Shown: piece after piece, positions 16,413 through 25,976 of the stretch
Position numbering within the stretch: position 1 is the stretch's first letter
Layout of the letters: the number at the start of each line of letters is the position of its first letter
Made by a program: the position numbers and the translations under genes
Assembly: GCF_022213065.1 (NCBI RefSeq)
Contig: NZ_JAKLJA010000034.1
Span: forward strand, 1 to 64,000
Direction: 5' to 3'
DNA: 64,000 nt
Origin: Paraburkholderia tagetis
GTDB taxonomy: Bacteria > Pseudomonadota > Gammaproteobacteria > Burkholderiales > Burkholderiaceae
The notes under the pieces: model-generated
What the model was told of the DNA's origin: nothing
The model's input: the letters and a program-made list of their open reading frames with translations, nothing else
Databases searched by the model: none

Positions 16413-17282
16413 TCAGGCCGGCTGCTGCGTGCCCTGTTCGCCCTGCAGGCGCTGCACCACTTCCTTGCGGTAGCGGTTGAGCTCCTGCGCCGTGGTGAAC
16501 GTGCGCTCGAACAGGATCGACAGGTTGTGCAGGATACGCTCGACGACCTTCTTTTCCCAGCCGTCGTCGAAGCGGATTTGCTCGTCGAGCCAGCGCTCGA
16601 GCCATTCCGGATCGGGCAGGCGCGACTGCACGGTGTCGCGCGGGAAGAGCGCCTGGTTCACGTGCAGGTTGGTGGGGTGCAGCGGCTTCTCGGTGCGACG
16701 CGCCGAGGCCATCAGCACGCCGATCTTCGCGAATGCCGCACGCGCGACGTCGCCGCAATTGTTGAGCGCCTTCTTCATGTAGCGCAGATACGCGCCGCCG
16801 TGGCGGGCTTCGTCGCGCGAGATGGTTTCGTAGATGGCCTTGATGACCGGCTCCGTGTGCCATTCGGCTGCGCGGCGATACCAGTGGTTCAGGCGGATCT
16901 CGCCGCAGAAGTGCAGCATGAGCGTCTCGAGCGGCGGCGCCGGATCGAACTCGAAGCGCACGGCGTGCAGTTCCTCTTCGGTCGGCACCATTTCCGGCTT
17001 GAAGCGGCGCAGGTACTCCATGAGCACGAGCGAGTGCTTCTGCTCCTCGAAGAACCACACGCTCATGAATGCGGAGAAATCGCTGTCGTGATGGTTGTCG
17101 CGCAGGAACATCTCCGTGGCCGGCAACGCGGACCACTCGGTGATCGCGTTCATCTTGATGGTCCTGGCCTGCTCGTCGGTGAGGAGCGACGCATCGAACT
17201 GGTCCCACGGGATATCTTTTTCCATATCCCAACGGACCGATTCGAGCGATTTGTAAAGTTCCGGATAAAGCATCGTGTTCAT
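16413..17282 (-). CDS. Ferritin-like diiron-domain protein
   Basis: A 289-residue helical protein with the ligand pattern of the ferritin-like superfamily: a first-helix glutamate (TEWSALPATE), EExxH in FFEEQKHS, a third-helix glutamate (FCGEIRLNHW) and a final DExxH in SRDEARHGG. The spacing resembles the acyl-ACP desaturase and R2-like oxidase groups more than iron-storing ferritins. The reaction is unknown; a lipid- or redox-related oxidase role is possible. No operon partner is apparent, with 490 bp of noncoding sequence upstream. Confidence 0.8.
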   Translation of the reverse strand: MNTMLYPELYKSLESVRWDMEKDIPWDQFDASLLTDEQARTIKMNAITEWSALPATEMFLRDNHHDSDFSAFMSVWFFEEQKHSLVLMEYLRRFKPEMVPTEEELHAVRFEFDPAPPLETLMLHFCGEIRLNHWYRRAAEWHTEPVIKAIYETISRDEARHGGAYLRYMKKALNNCGDVARAAFAKIGVLMASARRTEKPLHPTNLHVNQALFPRDTVQSRLPDPEWLERWLDEQIRFDDGWEKKVVERILHNLSILFERTFTTAQELNRYRKEVVQRLQGEQGTQQPA

Positions 17283-17775
17283 AGTCCCGCCCCTGTTCTG
17301 CGCATGACGACTTACTTGTATCTGCTGCCTGTGGCGCGCGTCGTTTTTACGTCCGCTTTTGCGTAGTCACGCGTGCCCACAGGCGAAAACATTTAATTTT
17401 ACGCGGTAACCGACCGCCCGGACGCAATTACACCCGCTAAACAGATTGCTTCCTGTCGAGCGGCAATCTGCAATGCCGGATTGGAAGGCGCCTGATGGAT
17501 TCCGGGTAGTTGCACCATGCCTTGAATCCGGCTGCCGGAATATTCGCGGGATGCCACCCGCGTCGAGTGACCGCCCGTCTGCCCCGTTCACGCGAAGCGC
17601 GGCGGTCCCGATGGACCGCCCGGGGAGCGGCTCATCGAACCGCGACAGATTGCCGCAGTCTCGCCGTATCCGCGGTTTCGCCGCCTCTACCCTACCCAAT
17701 GGCGCCACGACGACGCCAATCCCTGCGCCCAACGACGGTCAGAAAAACCTTACACGATGATAGCACGCCGATCTT
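17283..17775. other. Intergenic spacer (493 bp)
   Basis: Separates the ferritin-like gene from the patatin gene, both on the minus strand. An AT-rich stretch near 17388-17405 could hold the ferritin-like gene promoter, but I cannot define boxes. Short open frames here lack family features or ribosome-binding sites. Nothing else seen. Confidence 0.5.
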
Positions 17776-18993
17776 TCAGTTCCGGCGCGCCTGGGGGTGT
17801 CCATCCGCCACGCCGGCGGGCAAGTCCGACGGCTGCTCGAGCCATCCCAAAAGAATCTCGCGTTGGGCGAGCGTGTCGCGATAACCGAGTTCGATCAGTT
17901 CCTGGGTAAAAGCGCTCTCGAACAGCAGGTAGCTCGCGAACGCCGCACCCGACGCGCGATTGCCGCCCACCGCCCCCAGCAGCATGCGCACCGAAAGCGG
18001 CAAATCATGCAAGTGACGTGCCGCAATCAGCTCGATGCGCTCGCTCGGCCCGATCGCAAGCACGTCGATGTGCCGCCAGCCGCTTTCCGGCTCGACCGTG
18101 TGCGGCAGGTGCAGCACCATGCGGTTCACGTGCTCGATGCGCTCGATGTCGGCGCCAAGCGCATCGAGGAACACGCTCGCGAGCACCTGCTGGCCGACCT
18201 GCGCGAGCGTCGGATAGACGTCGATGTCGGGGCGCGCGGCCGGCACCTCGGGCGCGCTTGCGTTGGCGCCGATCACGACGATGCGCTCCGCGCCGAAGTG
18301 GATGGCCGGCGAAAGCGGCGCGATCTGCCGGATCGAGCCGTCGCCGAAATATTCGTGATGGCCGTCGAGTTCGAGGCGCACGGCGGGAAACACATAGGGA
18401 ATCGCCGCCGAAGCCAGCAGATGCGCGGGCGTGAGCGCGACCATGCGCGCCGTGCGCTGCGCGCGGCGCCATGCGTGGATCGGCTCGCTCGCCTGATAGA
18501 ACGTGAGATGCCGTCCCGACGAATAGCTGAGCGCCGTTACAGCGAGCGCGTGCAGGAGGCGCTCGTCGAGCATCTGCTCGATGCGGTGGAAGTTGAGCGT
18601 CTCGGCCAGAAAATGCGCGAGCGGCGTGTTGTCGAATAGCGTGCGCGGCGTGCGCCGCGCCGCGAAACCGAACGTGGCCCAGCCGAACGCAAGTGCGGCG
18701 AGCCAGCGCGCGCCCGACGCCGCGACGCCGGGCAAGTCGGCGCGATAGACCTGGCCCGCGCTCAGATTGGACCAGATCTCGACGAGGTGCTGAGCGCCAT
18801 GCAGGAAGTGGTCGGCATGACTGGCAATGGAAGTGGCATTGATCGCGCCCGCCGAGGTGCCGCAGATCACCGTGAACGGCATCGCACGCCGCGCCGGATC
18901 GGCCTGCGCGGCGAGTTCCGCAAGCGCGCGCAGCGCGCCAGCCTGGTAGGCCGCGCGCGCGCCGCCGCCCATCATCACGAGCGCAAGCCGCAT
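17776..18993 (-). CDS. Patatin-like phospholipase
   Basis: Lipid acyl hydrolase with a Ser-Asp dyad. The oxyanion glycine loop MMGGGARAAYQAG is at residues 7-19, the nucleophile elbow is GTSAG (S47) and the partner aspartate is in DGS (D218). The C-terminal 100 residues (FLDALGADIERIEHVN onward) resemble the DUF3336-free bacterial patatins. At 405 residues it has no signal peptide, so it is probably cytoplasmic or peripheral to the membrane. The neighbour upstream is the PhaM gene, 122 nt away on the same strand. Confidence 0.92.
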   Translation of the reverse strand: MRLALVMMGGGARAAYQAGALRALAELAAQADPARRAMPFTVICGTSAGAINATSIASHADHFLHGAQHLVEIWSNLSAGQVYRADLPGVAASGARWLAALAFGWATFGFAARRTPRTLFDNTPLAHFLAETLNFHRIEQMLDERLLHALAVTALSYSSGRHLTFYQASEPIHAWRRAQRTARMVALTPAHLLASAAIPYVFPAVRLELDGHHEYFGDGSIRQIAPLSPAIHFGAERIVVIGANASAPEVPAARPDIDVYPTLAQVGQQVLASVFLDALGADIERIEHVNRMVLHLPHTVEPESGWRHIDVLAIGPSERIELIAARHLHDLPLSVRMLLGAVGGNRASGAAFASYLLFESAFTQELIELGYRDTLAQREILLGWLEQPSDLPAGVADGHPQARRN

Positions 18994-19115
18994 GTCGCCG
19001 ACGCTCCCCGTATGCTTCGTCCCGGAGGACGAAATTGCCGTTGACTGCCCTGACTGCCCTTTACTCTTTTTAGCCGCTTCCTGCTGAACGAGGCGCCCCC
19101 GCGCCTCGCCTCGCC

Positions 19116-19847
19116 CTACTCGGGCCGCGCCGGCGAGCGCTTCGCGCCGCGCGCGGCCGTCTTGCCCGCGCCACTGCTGGCGCTGCCGCCGCTGCGCTTG
19201 GCCGCCGGCTTCGCAGCACGCGGCGCGGCCGCTTCAGCTGCGGCCTGCGCCGCCTCGGCCGCCGCCGCCGGCTGCGCCATCGCGAACTGCGCGAGTTGAT
19301 TGAACTGCGATTGCAGCAGGTTCCACCACGTCGAGGCGTCGAAGCCGGGCGGCGGAGCTTCGGACCCATCTACCCCATCGGCCCCAGCCGCCTGCTCCGC
19401 CCCGGCGGACGCGGCACCCGCATGCGCGCGCGCCGCGCGCGGCTCGGGCTCCGGTGCGCTCTGTGCGTTCGACGGATTCATCTGCGACTGCGCAAACGTG
19501 CCGAACGCACGCAGCGTGGAAAGCGTCGCGCGCTGCACTTCGAGCGCCTGGATCGCGGACTGCAGCATGCTCAGATTGAGCTTGAGCCACTGCTCGACGG
19601 CACGCAGATCGGTGATGCGTTTGTCGAGCTCCTCGATATTGGTAAGCGGCGTCATCATGTCGGACATCATCGAAAGCGACGGTCCGAGTCCCTGTCCAAG
19701 TCCCTGCCCCATGCCCGGCTCGCTGCCGGGGAAGGCGCTGCCGAACGGCGTGAGGCGCATCATCCCCCACATGCGGTCGAGCATTTCGGCGGGCGGAAAG
19801 CCGGGAAAGCCCGGGAACGGCGGCACGGTGCCTGCTGAGTCGGTCAT
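19116..19847 (-). CDS. phaM: PhaM-family polyhydroxyalkanoate granule regulator
   Basis: PhaM activates PHA synthase and tethers PHB granules to the nucleoid in Ralstonia eutropha. This 243-residue protein has the family's conserved core, IEELDKRITDLRAVEQWLKLN followed by a helix with QALEVQRATLSTL (about 70-115). The N-terminus is Pro/Gly/Met-rich and the C-terminus is an Ala/Lys/Arg-rich PAAKRS-type tail, the part proposed to bind DNA. It lies upstream of the patatin gene on the same strand. The PHA synthase itself is not in the window. Confidence 0.82.
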   Translation of the reverse strand: MTDSAGTVPPFPGFPGFPPAEMLDRMWGMMRLTPFGSAFPGSEPGMGQGLGQGLGPSLSMMSDMMTPLTNIEELDKRITDLRAVEQWLKLNLSMLQSAIQALEVQRATLSTLRAFGTFAQSQMNPSNAQSAPEPEPRAARAHAGAASAGAEQAAGADGVDGSEAPPPGFDASTWWNLLQSQFNQLAQFAMAQPAAAAEAAQAAAEAAAPRAAKPAAKRSGGSASSGAGKTAARGAKRSPARPE

Positions 19848-19865
19848 GCGAATTCTCCCTCGTAA

Positions 19866-19898
19866 TTATTGGCTGGCTATTGGCTGGCTATTGGCCGG
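19866..19898. repeat. 11-bp tandem repeat, three units
   Basis: Units TTATTGGCTGG (19866-19876), CTATTGGCTGG (19877-19887) and CTATTGGCCGG (19888-19898) lie 19 bp upstream of the phaM start, within its likely promoter or leader region. Confidence 0.85.
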
Positions 19899-20082
19899 CC
19901 ATGCGGGCCGGACGGCCAGGATAGGCGGCCAGTTTGGGCGAACCCCAGAATGGGTGGCTTGCGGCTCGTGGCGAAACGTCGTGTCTCGCCGGAAGCCGTG
20001 CGTGCAAGCGCTGATGGCTACGTTTCGATCATACCGCGCAGGGTGCACCTTCGGGCGCGCGGCGGTTCAAGCCAACACACTC

Positions 20083-20907
20083 TTAGAACGGATCGCCGCC
20101 CGGAAATTCCGGCGCGCGCCGCTCGCGCAGCGACTTCACGCCCTCGTGCACGTCGGGCCCCGCAAAGCCCATGAATTCGAGCGCCAGCGAGGTATCGAAA
20201 TTCGGCCCCGCCTGGCGCAGCCAGTTGTTGAGCGCGTACTTGGTCCAGCGCAGCGCGGTCTGCGAGCCGTTCGCGAGACGCTTCGCGACTTCGAACGCCT
20301 TGGGCAGCAAGTCGTTCTCGTCCACTGCGAGCGAGACGAGGCCGATGCGCTCGGCCTCTTCGCCGCTCACCGGTTCGCACAGCAGCAGGTAGTACTTCGC
20401 CTTCGCCATGCCGCACAAGAGCGGCCAGACGATGGCCGCGTGATCGCCCGCCGCGACGCCGAGGCGCGTGTGTCCGTCGATGATGCGCGCCGTCTTCGTC
20501 GCGATCGAAATATCGGCGAGCAGGCCCGCCACGAGTCCCGCGCCCACCGCCGGGCCGTGCATCGCCGAAACGATGGGCTTGCTGCAGTTGATCACGTTGT
20601 AGACGAGGTCGCGCGCCTCGCGCCAGACGCGTGCACGCACGTCGAAGTGCGTGGCCATGTCCTCGACGAGCGCAAGATCGCCGCCCGCCGAAAAGCCCTT
20701 GCCCTCGCCACGAATCACGGCGACGCGCGCGTCGGGGTCGCGGTCCACGTCGCGCCAGATTTCGGCGAGCTCGCGGTGCATGTTGGCGTCGGCGGTGGCG
20801 AGGCCGCTCTTGTTTGCGCCTTCGCCGCTCATCACGATCTCGACGATGCCGTGCTCGTGCCGCCGCACGCGCAGAGCGTGATAGCGGGCGTAAAAAGGAT
20901 CGTTCAT
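20083..20907 (-). CDS. Enoyl-CoA hydratase/isomerase family protein
   Basis: Crotonase-fold enzyme acting on an acyl-CoA. The 274-residue product has the CoA oxyanion motifs GKGFSAGGDL (about 69-78) and HGPAVGAGL (about 117-125), followed by RLGVAAGDHAAIVWPLL. The two glutamates of classical enoyl-CoA hydratase are not evident and an aspartate (GDH) occupies the second active-site stretch, so the reaction may differ from simple hydration. The start at 20907 is set by a strong GGAGGA 7 nt upstream; the earlier in-frame start at 20943 has none. It lies downstream of the ABC binding-protein gene, 58 nt away. Confidence 0.88.
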   Translation of the reverse strand: MNDPFYARYHALRVRRHEHGIVEIVMSGEGANKSGLATADANMHRELAEIWRDVDRDPDARVAVIRGEGKGFSAGGDLALVEDMATHFDVRARVWREARDLVYNVINCSKPIVSAMHGPAVGAGLVAGLLADISIATKTARIIDGHTRLGVAAGDHAAIVWPLLCGMAKAKYYLLLCEPVSGEEAERIGLVSLAVDENDLLPKAFEVAKRLANGSQTALRWTKYALNNWLRQAGPNFDTSLALEFMGFAGPDVHEGVKSLRERRAPEFPGGDPF

Positions 20908-20965
20908 GAGCGGCTCCTCCATTGCTTCGGATTGCAAAATCATTTACCTGGATATCAAAGAAACG

Positions 20966-22156
20966 TCAGCGCGGCTGGTAGACCCATTTGCCGTCCTGGA
21001 TCTCGACCATCACGCGCGCACGTGCGTCGAGCCCCAGGTGGTCCGTGGCGCTCATGTTGACGACGCCGTTGGTGGTGTGCAGCCCGCGCGTCGACTCGAT
21101 GGCGTCGCGCAATGCGTGACGAAACGCCTTCGTGCCCGGTGCCGCCGACTTGAGCGCAACTGGAACCGCGCTGCCGAGCAAGAGGCCCGCGTCCCACGCA
21201 TAGGCGCCGAATGCCGACACCGCCCCCGCGCCGTGACGTGCTTCGTAGCGCGAAATATAGTCGAGCGCGAGGCGCCGCTCAGGCTCCCCCTCGGGCAGTT
21301 GCGAGGCCACGAGCACAGGGCTCGCGGGCAGGAAGGTGCCGTTGCAGTCGGCGCCGCACACGCGCAGGAAGTCGCGGTTGCCCACGCCGTGGTTGTGATA
21401 GATGACGCCCTTGTAGCCGCGCTCCTTGAGCGCCTTGGGCGGCAGCGCGGCAGGCGTGCCGGCCGCGCCCACCACGACAGCGTCGGGTTTCGCGGCGACG
21501 ATCTTCAGCGCCTGCCCCGTCACGCTCGGGTCGGTGCGATTGAAGCGCTCGTTCGCGACGATCTTGAGGCCGCGCGCCTGCATGGCCTTCGCGACTTCGG
21601 CGTAGAAGGCCTCGCCTAGCGCGTCGGCCTGGCCGATATAGGCGATGGTCTTCACGTTGTGCGCGGCCGCGTGCTCGGCGATCGCGCCGGCCATCATCGC
21701 GTCGGTCTGCGGCGTCTTGAACATCCAGTGGCGCTTGTCGTCTACCGGCTCGATGATCTTCGCCGACGACGCCAGCGAGATCGTGGGCGTCTCGGATTGT
21801 GCGATCACGTCGAGCATCGCGAGCGTGTTGGGCGTGATCGACGAGCCGACGATGGCGTCCACGTGCTGCTCGTCGATCAGCTTTCTGGTGTCCTGCACGG
21901 CCTGGGTGGTGTCGGAGGCGTCGTCGAGCACGATGTACTGCACCTGCTGGCCCGCGATCTGCGTGGGCAGCATGGCGACGGTGTCGCGCTCCGGAATGCC
22001 GAGCGAAGCGGCTGGGCCGGTGAGCGAGAGCACGAGGCCGATCTTGATTTGCGCGAGGGCGAGCGTGGGTGCCAGCAGGCCAGAAAGCGCCGCACAGGGA
22101 GCGACAATCCTGGATGCGAGCGAGCAAGCGAAACGACGCGGGCGAAAGTGCTTCAC
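20966..22156 (-). CDS. ABC transporter substrate-binding protein (branched-chain amino acid type)
   Basis: Periplasmic Leu/Ile/Val-type binding protein (Peripla_BP_6). A GTG start at 22156 with GGAG six bases upstream gives a 396-residue precursor with a signal peptide ending near TLALA (about residue 35), then IKIGLVLSLTGPAASLG and the bilobed receptor fold. No permease or ATPase genes are adjacent, so it either uses a transporter encoded elsewhere or acts alone. Its neighbours (crotonase-family and fumarylacetoacetase-family enzymes) suggest an aromatic or carboxylic acid ligand instead of an amino acid, which is inference. Confidence 0.9.
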   Translation of the reverse strand: MKHFRPRRFACSLASRIVAPCAALSGLLAPTLALAQIKIGLVLSLTGPAASLGIPERDTVAMLPTQIAGQQVQYIVLDDASDTTQAVQDTRKLIDEQHVDAIVGSSITPNTLAMLDVIAQSETPTISLASSAKIIEPVDDKRHWMFKTPQTDAMMAGAIAEHAAAHNVKTIAYIGQADALGEAFYAEVAKAMQARGLKIVANERFNRTDPSVTGQALKIVAAKPDAVVVGAAGTPAALPPKALKERGYKGVIYHNHGVGNRDFLRVCGADCNGTFLPASPVLVASQLPEGEPERRLALDYISRYEARHGAGAVSAFGAYAWDAGLLLGSAVPVALKSAAPGTKAFRHALRDAIESTRGLHTTNGVVNMSATDHLGLDARARVMVEIQDGKWVYQPR

Positions 22157-22374
22157 GGTGTCTCCAATCGATTGGTATGTCGAGCGTATTCTGCGTACGG
22201 CTTCGAATGCGGCCCGGGTAACGACCATGTAACGTCCATGAAGCGCGGGCCGCTTTGCGCGAGGCGTGAGCGCTCGAGACGGCAGCGCACGCGCGTTCGC
22301 CAGTGTAGCCGCACGCGACGCATGCGGCATCCGGCTAAACCCTCTCGGTACTGCGTGCTTTGCTGTGCGCTCTT

Positions 22375-23364
22375 CTACGCATTCGGCCCCGGCGCCACAG
22401 CCTGATCGATCGCACCGAAAATCGAATGGCCCGCTTCGTCGAGCATCTCGATCTTCACGCTATCGCCGAACTTCATGAATTCGGTGCGGGCCTCGCCGTG
22501 CTCGATGGTCTCGAGGCAGCGCTTCTCGGCGATGCAGCAGTAGCCGCGCTTCGCATCCTTGTTCGAGACCGTGCCCGAGCCGACGATCGCCCCGGCGCGC
22601 AGGTTGCGCGTCTTCGCTGCGTGCGCGATCAACTGGCCGAAGTGGAACACCATGTCGGTGCCCGCGTCGGGCTGGCCGACCTTCTTGCCGTTCCAGTACA
22701 CGAGCATCGGCAAATGCACGCGCCCTTCGCGCCAGTGCTCGCCGAGTTCGTCGGGCGTGACGACGACGGGTGCGAACGACGTGGCCGGCTTGCTCTGGAA
22801 AAAACCAAAACCCTTCGCCAGTTCGGCGGGAATGAGGTTGCGCAGCGAGACGTCGTTCACGAGCGTGACGAGCCGCACCGCCTTGAGCGCATCCTCGGCG
22901 CTCGCGCCCATCGACACGTCGCCAGTGATGACAGCGACTTCGGCTTCGAAGTCGATGCCCCAGGCCTCCGATGCGCACACGATGTCATCGGTCGGGCCGA
23001 TGAAGTCGTCGCTGCCGCCCTGGTACATGAGCGGGTCGGTCCAGAACTCGGGCGGCATTTGCGCGCCGCGCGCGCGCCGCACGAGCTCGACGTGATTCAC
23101 ATACGACGAGCCGTCCGCCCACTGATAGGCGCGCGGCAACGGCGCCATGCATGTGCTGGCGTCGAAGCTGAAGGCGTTACGCGCGCGGCCATGGTTGAGC
23201 GTGTCGTAGAGATCGAGCAGTTGCGGCGCGTAGAAGCGCCAGTCGTCGAGCACGCGCTGCAGCGTGGGGGCGATCGCGTCGGCGATGGCGGCGCTGCGCA
23301 AGTCGCGGGAAACGACGATCAACTGACCGTCGCGGGTGCCGTCCTTCAGCGTGGCGAGTTTCAT
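22375..23364 (-). CDS. Fumarylacetoacetate hydrolase family protein
   Basis: A 329-residue metal-dependent C-C hydrolase or decarboxylase family member. The core includes SYVNHVELVRRARG, the metal-site stretch GIDFEAEVAVITGD and TLVNDVSLRNL, and the AGAIVGSGTVSNKD loop typical of this subgroup. Such proteins act on fumarylacetoacetate or similar ring-cleavage products. It is divergent from the IclR regulator at 23498, which probably controls it. The substrate cannot be told from the sequence. Confidence 0.92.
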   Translation of the reverse strand: MKLATLKDGTRDGQLIVVSRDLRSAAIADAIAPTLQRVLDDWRFYAPQLLDLYDTLNHGRARNAFSFDASTCMAPLPRAYQWADGSSYVNHVELVRRARGAQMPPEFWTDPLMYQGGSDDFIGPTDDIVCASEAWGIDFEAEVAVITGDVSMGASAEDALKAVRLVTLVNDVSLRNLIPAELAKGFGFFQSKPATSFAPVVVTPDELGEHWREGRVHLPMLVYWNGKKVGQPDAGTDMVFHFGQLIAHAAKTRNLRAGAIVGSGTVSNKDAKRGYCCIAEKRCLETIEHGEARTEFMKFGDSVKIEMLDEAGHSIFGAIDQAVAPGPNA

Positions 23365-23497
23365 GGAGTGGGACGTGGATGACGATAGAGGAAATGTATT
23401 CTACGATGGTGAATCGACGCGACCCAAGGGAGCCGTGCGAACGCCGAGCCCCGCACGCCAGACTCCAGACTCCATACACCACGACCAGAACGACTTC

Positions 23498-24415
23498 ATG
23501 CCGCCGTCCTCCCGATCCGTCCGCTCCGCCCGCTCCACTGGCACACCGGCCGCGCCTGCCGACGACGCCATCGACTTCGACGACGCACATGACGCGCACG
23601 ATGGCCCGGACAGCGCCGAAGCCGGCGAGGAGAAACTGCGCTCGGGCATCCAGTCGATCGAAGTGGGTTTCCGGCTGCTCGAAGTGCTGACGAACGAGCC
23701 GCGCGCGATGATGCTGCGCGACCTCGCGCAGCGCGCGGGCATGAGCCCGGCGAAGGCGCACCGCTATCTCGTGAGCTTCATGCGCCTCGGCATGGTCGCG
23801 CAGGATCCGCTCTCGGGCCGTTATGAACTGGGCGGCTTCGCGCTGCAACTTGGCCTGGCGCGCCTTGCCCGCGTGGATGGCGTGAAGCTCGCACGCATCG
23901 CGCTCGCCGAGCTGCGCGATGCGCTCGACATCACCGTGGGCATCGCCGTATGGGGCAATCAGGGGCCGACGGTCGTGCACTGGATGGAATCGAGCCATCC
24001 GGCCAAGGCCTCGCTCAAGCTCGGCGACGTCATGCCCATGCTCAGCTCCGCCACGGGCCTGCTGTTTGCCGCCTACTTGCCGCGCAGCAAGACCGGGCCG
24101 ATGATCGAGCGCGAACTCGGCAACGCGCAGCACTACGCCTCGGGCTCGACGCCGCGCTCGGCCGAGGAGCTCGAGCGCGCGCTAGCCGAGGTACGCGAAC
24201 ACGGCGCGGCGCGCGTGGAAGGCATGCTGCTGCCGACCATTCACGCGTTCTGCACGCCCGTCTTCGACGCGACGGGCGACCTCGCGCTCGGACTCATCGC
24301 GCTCGGCCACGAAGGTGCGTTCGATATTGCATGGAATGGAAGCATCGATACCGCGCTGCGCACGTGCGCGCAGAAGCTCTCATACGAATTGGGGTACAGC
24401 CCCGTTGAACGCTGA
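23498..24415 (+). CDS. IclR family transcriptional regulator
   Basis: A 305-residue regulator with an N-terminal winged helix-turn-helix (about 55-110; SIEVGFRLLEVLTNEP then LRDLAQRAGMSPAKAHRYLVSF) and a C-terminal IclR effector domain (about 125-300). I chose the ATG at 23498 (MPPSSR). An earlier frame-compatible start at 23336 or 23363 would overlap the divergent hydrolase gene. The first 50 residues are an acidic, low-complexity extension. It probably regulates the fumarylacetoacetase-family gene and perhaps the following minus-strand genes. Confidence 0.92.
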   Translation: MPPSSRSVRSARSTGTPAAPADDAIDFDDAHDAHDGPDSAEAGEEKLRSGIQSIEVGFRLLEVLTNEPRAMMLRDLAQRAGMSPAKAHRYLVSFMRLGMVAQDPLSGRYELGGFALQLGLARLARVDGVKLARIALAELRDALDITVGIAVWGNQGPTVVHWMESSHPAKASLKLGDVMPMLSSATGLLFAAYLPRSKTGPMIERELGNAQHYASGSTPRSAEELERALAEVREHGAARVEGMLLPTIHAFCTPVFDATGDLALGLIALGHEGAFDIAWNGSIDTALRTCAQKLSYELGYSPVER

Positions 24416-24560
24416 TGGTCTGAAGCGGTCGAGGCTTTCTGCAGCCCACGCGCGTGCCGTGTCACAGTAACGGTCTCGATGCCACGACTCGCAAGCCCGC
24501 AGCATCACTCCGCAGTAACCCTTCTCTGCGCGCTAGCGCCTTTCGTCCGATTTGATCCCG

Positions 24561-25976
24561 ATGCCCACTTCCACCGCCAACCGCCAAGCCGACCGCCCCG
24601 CGTCGCCGCGCCGGGGGCGCGCGTCGCGCTGGGCGGCCGTGTTCGTCGCGGTGACCGTGGTGCACTGGTTCGCGGCGCAATGGTTCGAGCGCCATCACGG
24701 CGCGCCGCCGCCGCTCGCTCCGGCACGCGTGCCCGTGCAGGTGGCGCTGCTCAAGCCCGAGCGCATCGAGCAGCAGGCGCGGCCCGCCGCGCCTGCACCG
24801 GCAAAACCGAAGCCCGCGGCACCCGCGCGACCGAAGCACACGACGCCCGCGCCGCACACGCTGCAGGCCATCGCGCCGCCCGCGCCGCATCCGAAGGCCC
24901 CCGCCGCGCCTGAAGCACCGCAGGCCGCATCGAGTCCCTCCACGGAAAGCGCATCTGCGAGCACCGCGAGCGGCGCGAACGGCGCAAGCGGCACGGCCGC
25001 CGCCGCGCCCGGCAACGGCAGCAACCCGTCCGCGCAGGCGGAGCAGGCCTCGCACGGTGTGAAGTTCTCGGTCCCGCCGTCGGGCGAGCTTCAGTACGAC
25101 ACGTTTTTTAACGGCGCACGCAATCAGCCGGGCACGATCCATTGGAAGAGCGACGGCAAGCGCTACGAGATGGTGGTGTCGGTGCCGCTGCCCTTCGTCG
25201 GCACATTTAGCTGGACGAGCCGCGGCCATGTGGATGCCTTCGGCCTCGCGCCCGAGCAGTACATCGAAAAGCGCGGCCGCCGCCCCGAGAACTTCACGAT
25301 CTTCAATCGTCAGGAAAAGCAGATCGTTTTTACACGCACGCCAAACTCACTCGCGCTGCCCGATGGCGCCCAGGACCGCTTCAGCATGGTGATGCAACTC
25401 GCGAGTCTTGTGCGCGGCGACTCCGATGCCTACAAGCCGGGCGTCACGCGCGAGTTCTATGTCGCCGACAACGACAGCGGCGAAACCTGGCCCATCGCCA
25501 CCATCGGCGACGAAACGGTGAATACGGATCACGGCTATGTCACGGCGCGCCACTTCATGCGACTGCCGCGCCACGAAGGCGATAAGCGCCGTATCGACGT
25601 GTGGCTCGCGCCGTCGCTCGGCTGGCTGCCGGTACGGCTCGTGCAGACCGAACCGAACGGCACCCAGATCGAACTGCTGTGGCGCGGCGCGCTCAGCGTG
25701 CCGCCCGCGGGATCGAACGATATGAGCGATGCGGCTCCCCCCGCGAATGGTGCGGGAGGCAGCGCAACGAATGAATCGGCGAATGGTCCGACGAACGGCG
25801 CAGCGAACGGTGCGAGCGATGCAACGAGCGACGCAGCGCATGGCACGCCGGCCAGCGCCACGACTTCCTCGCCGGCGCCGAATGAAACGGCACCGGCCCC
25901 CCCGAACGCGGCGCCAGCCGATGCGAACGGCCTCACGCCGCCCGCGCGCGCCGCCGACGCGCCCATGCACCCCTGA
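24561..25976 (+). CDS. DUF3108 domain-containing protein
   Basis: A 471-residue protein with a single N-terminal transmembrane helix (about 25-41), a 120-residue Ala/Pro/Ser linker, a DUF3108 domain (about 162-390, starting SVPPSGELQYDTFFNGARNQ) and an 80-residue Asn/Gly/Ala/Thr-rich tail encoded by degenerate short repeats. The architecture implies a periplasmic domain tethered to the inner membrane. DUF3108 has no established function. It follows the IclR gene by 145 nt on the same strand; no clear ribosome-binding site is seen at the ATG. Confidence 0.85.
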   Translation: MPTSTANRQADRPASPRRGRASRWAAVFVAVTVVHWFAAQWFERHHGAPPPLAPARVPVQVALLKPERIEQQARPAAPAPAKPKPAAPARPKHTTPAPHTLQAIAPPAPHPKAPAAPEAPQAASSPSTESASASTASGANGASGTAAAAPGNGSNPSAQAEQASHGVKFSVPPSGELQYDTFFNGARNQPGTIHWKSDGKRYEMVVSVPLPFVGTFSWTSRGHVDAFGLAPEQYIEKRGRRPENFTIFNRQEKQIVFTRTPNSLALPDGAQDRFSMVMQLASLVRGDSDAYKPGVTREFYVADNDSGETWPIATIGDETVNTDHGYVTARHFMRLPRHEGDKRRIDVWLAPSLGWLPVRLVQTEPNGTQIELLWRGALSVPPAGSNDMSDAAPPANGAGGSATNESANGPTNGAANGASDATSDAAHGTPASATTSSPAPNETAPAPPNAAPADANGLTPPARAADAPMHP

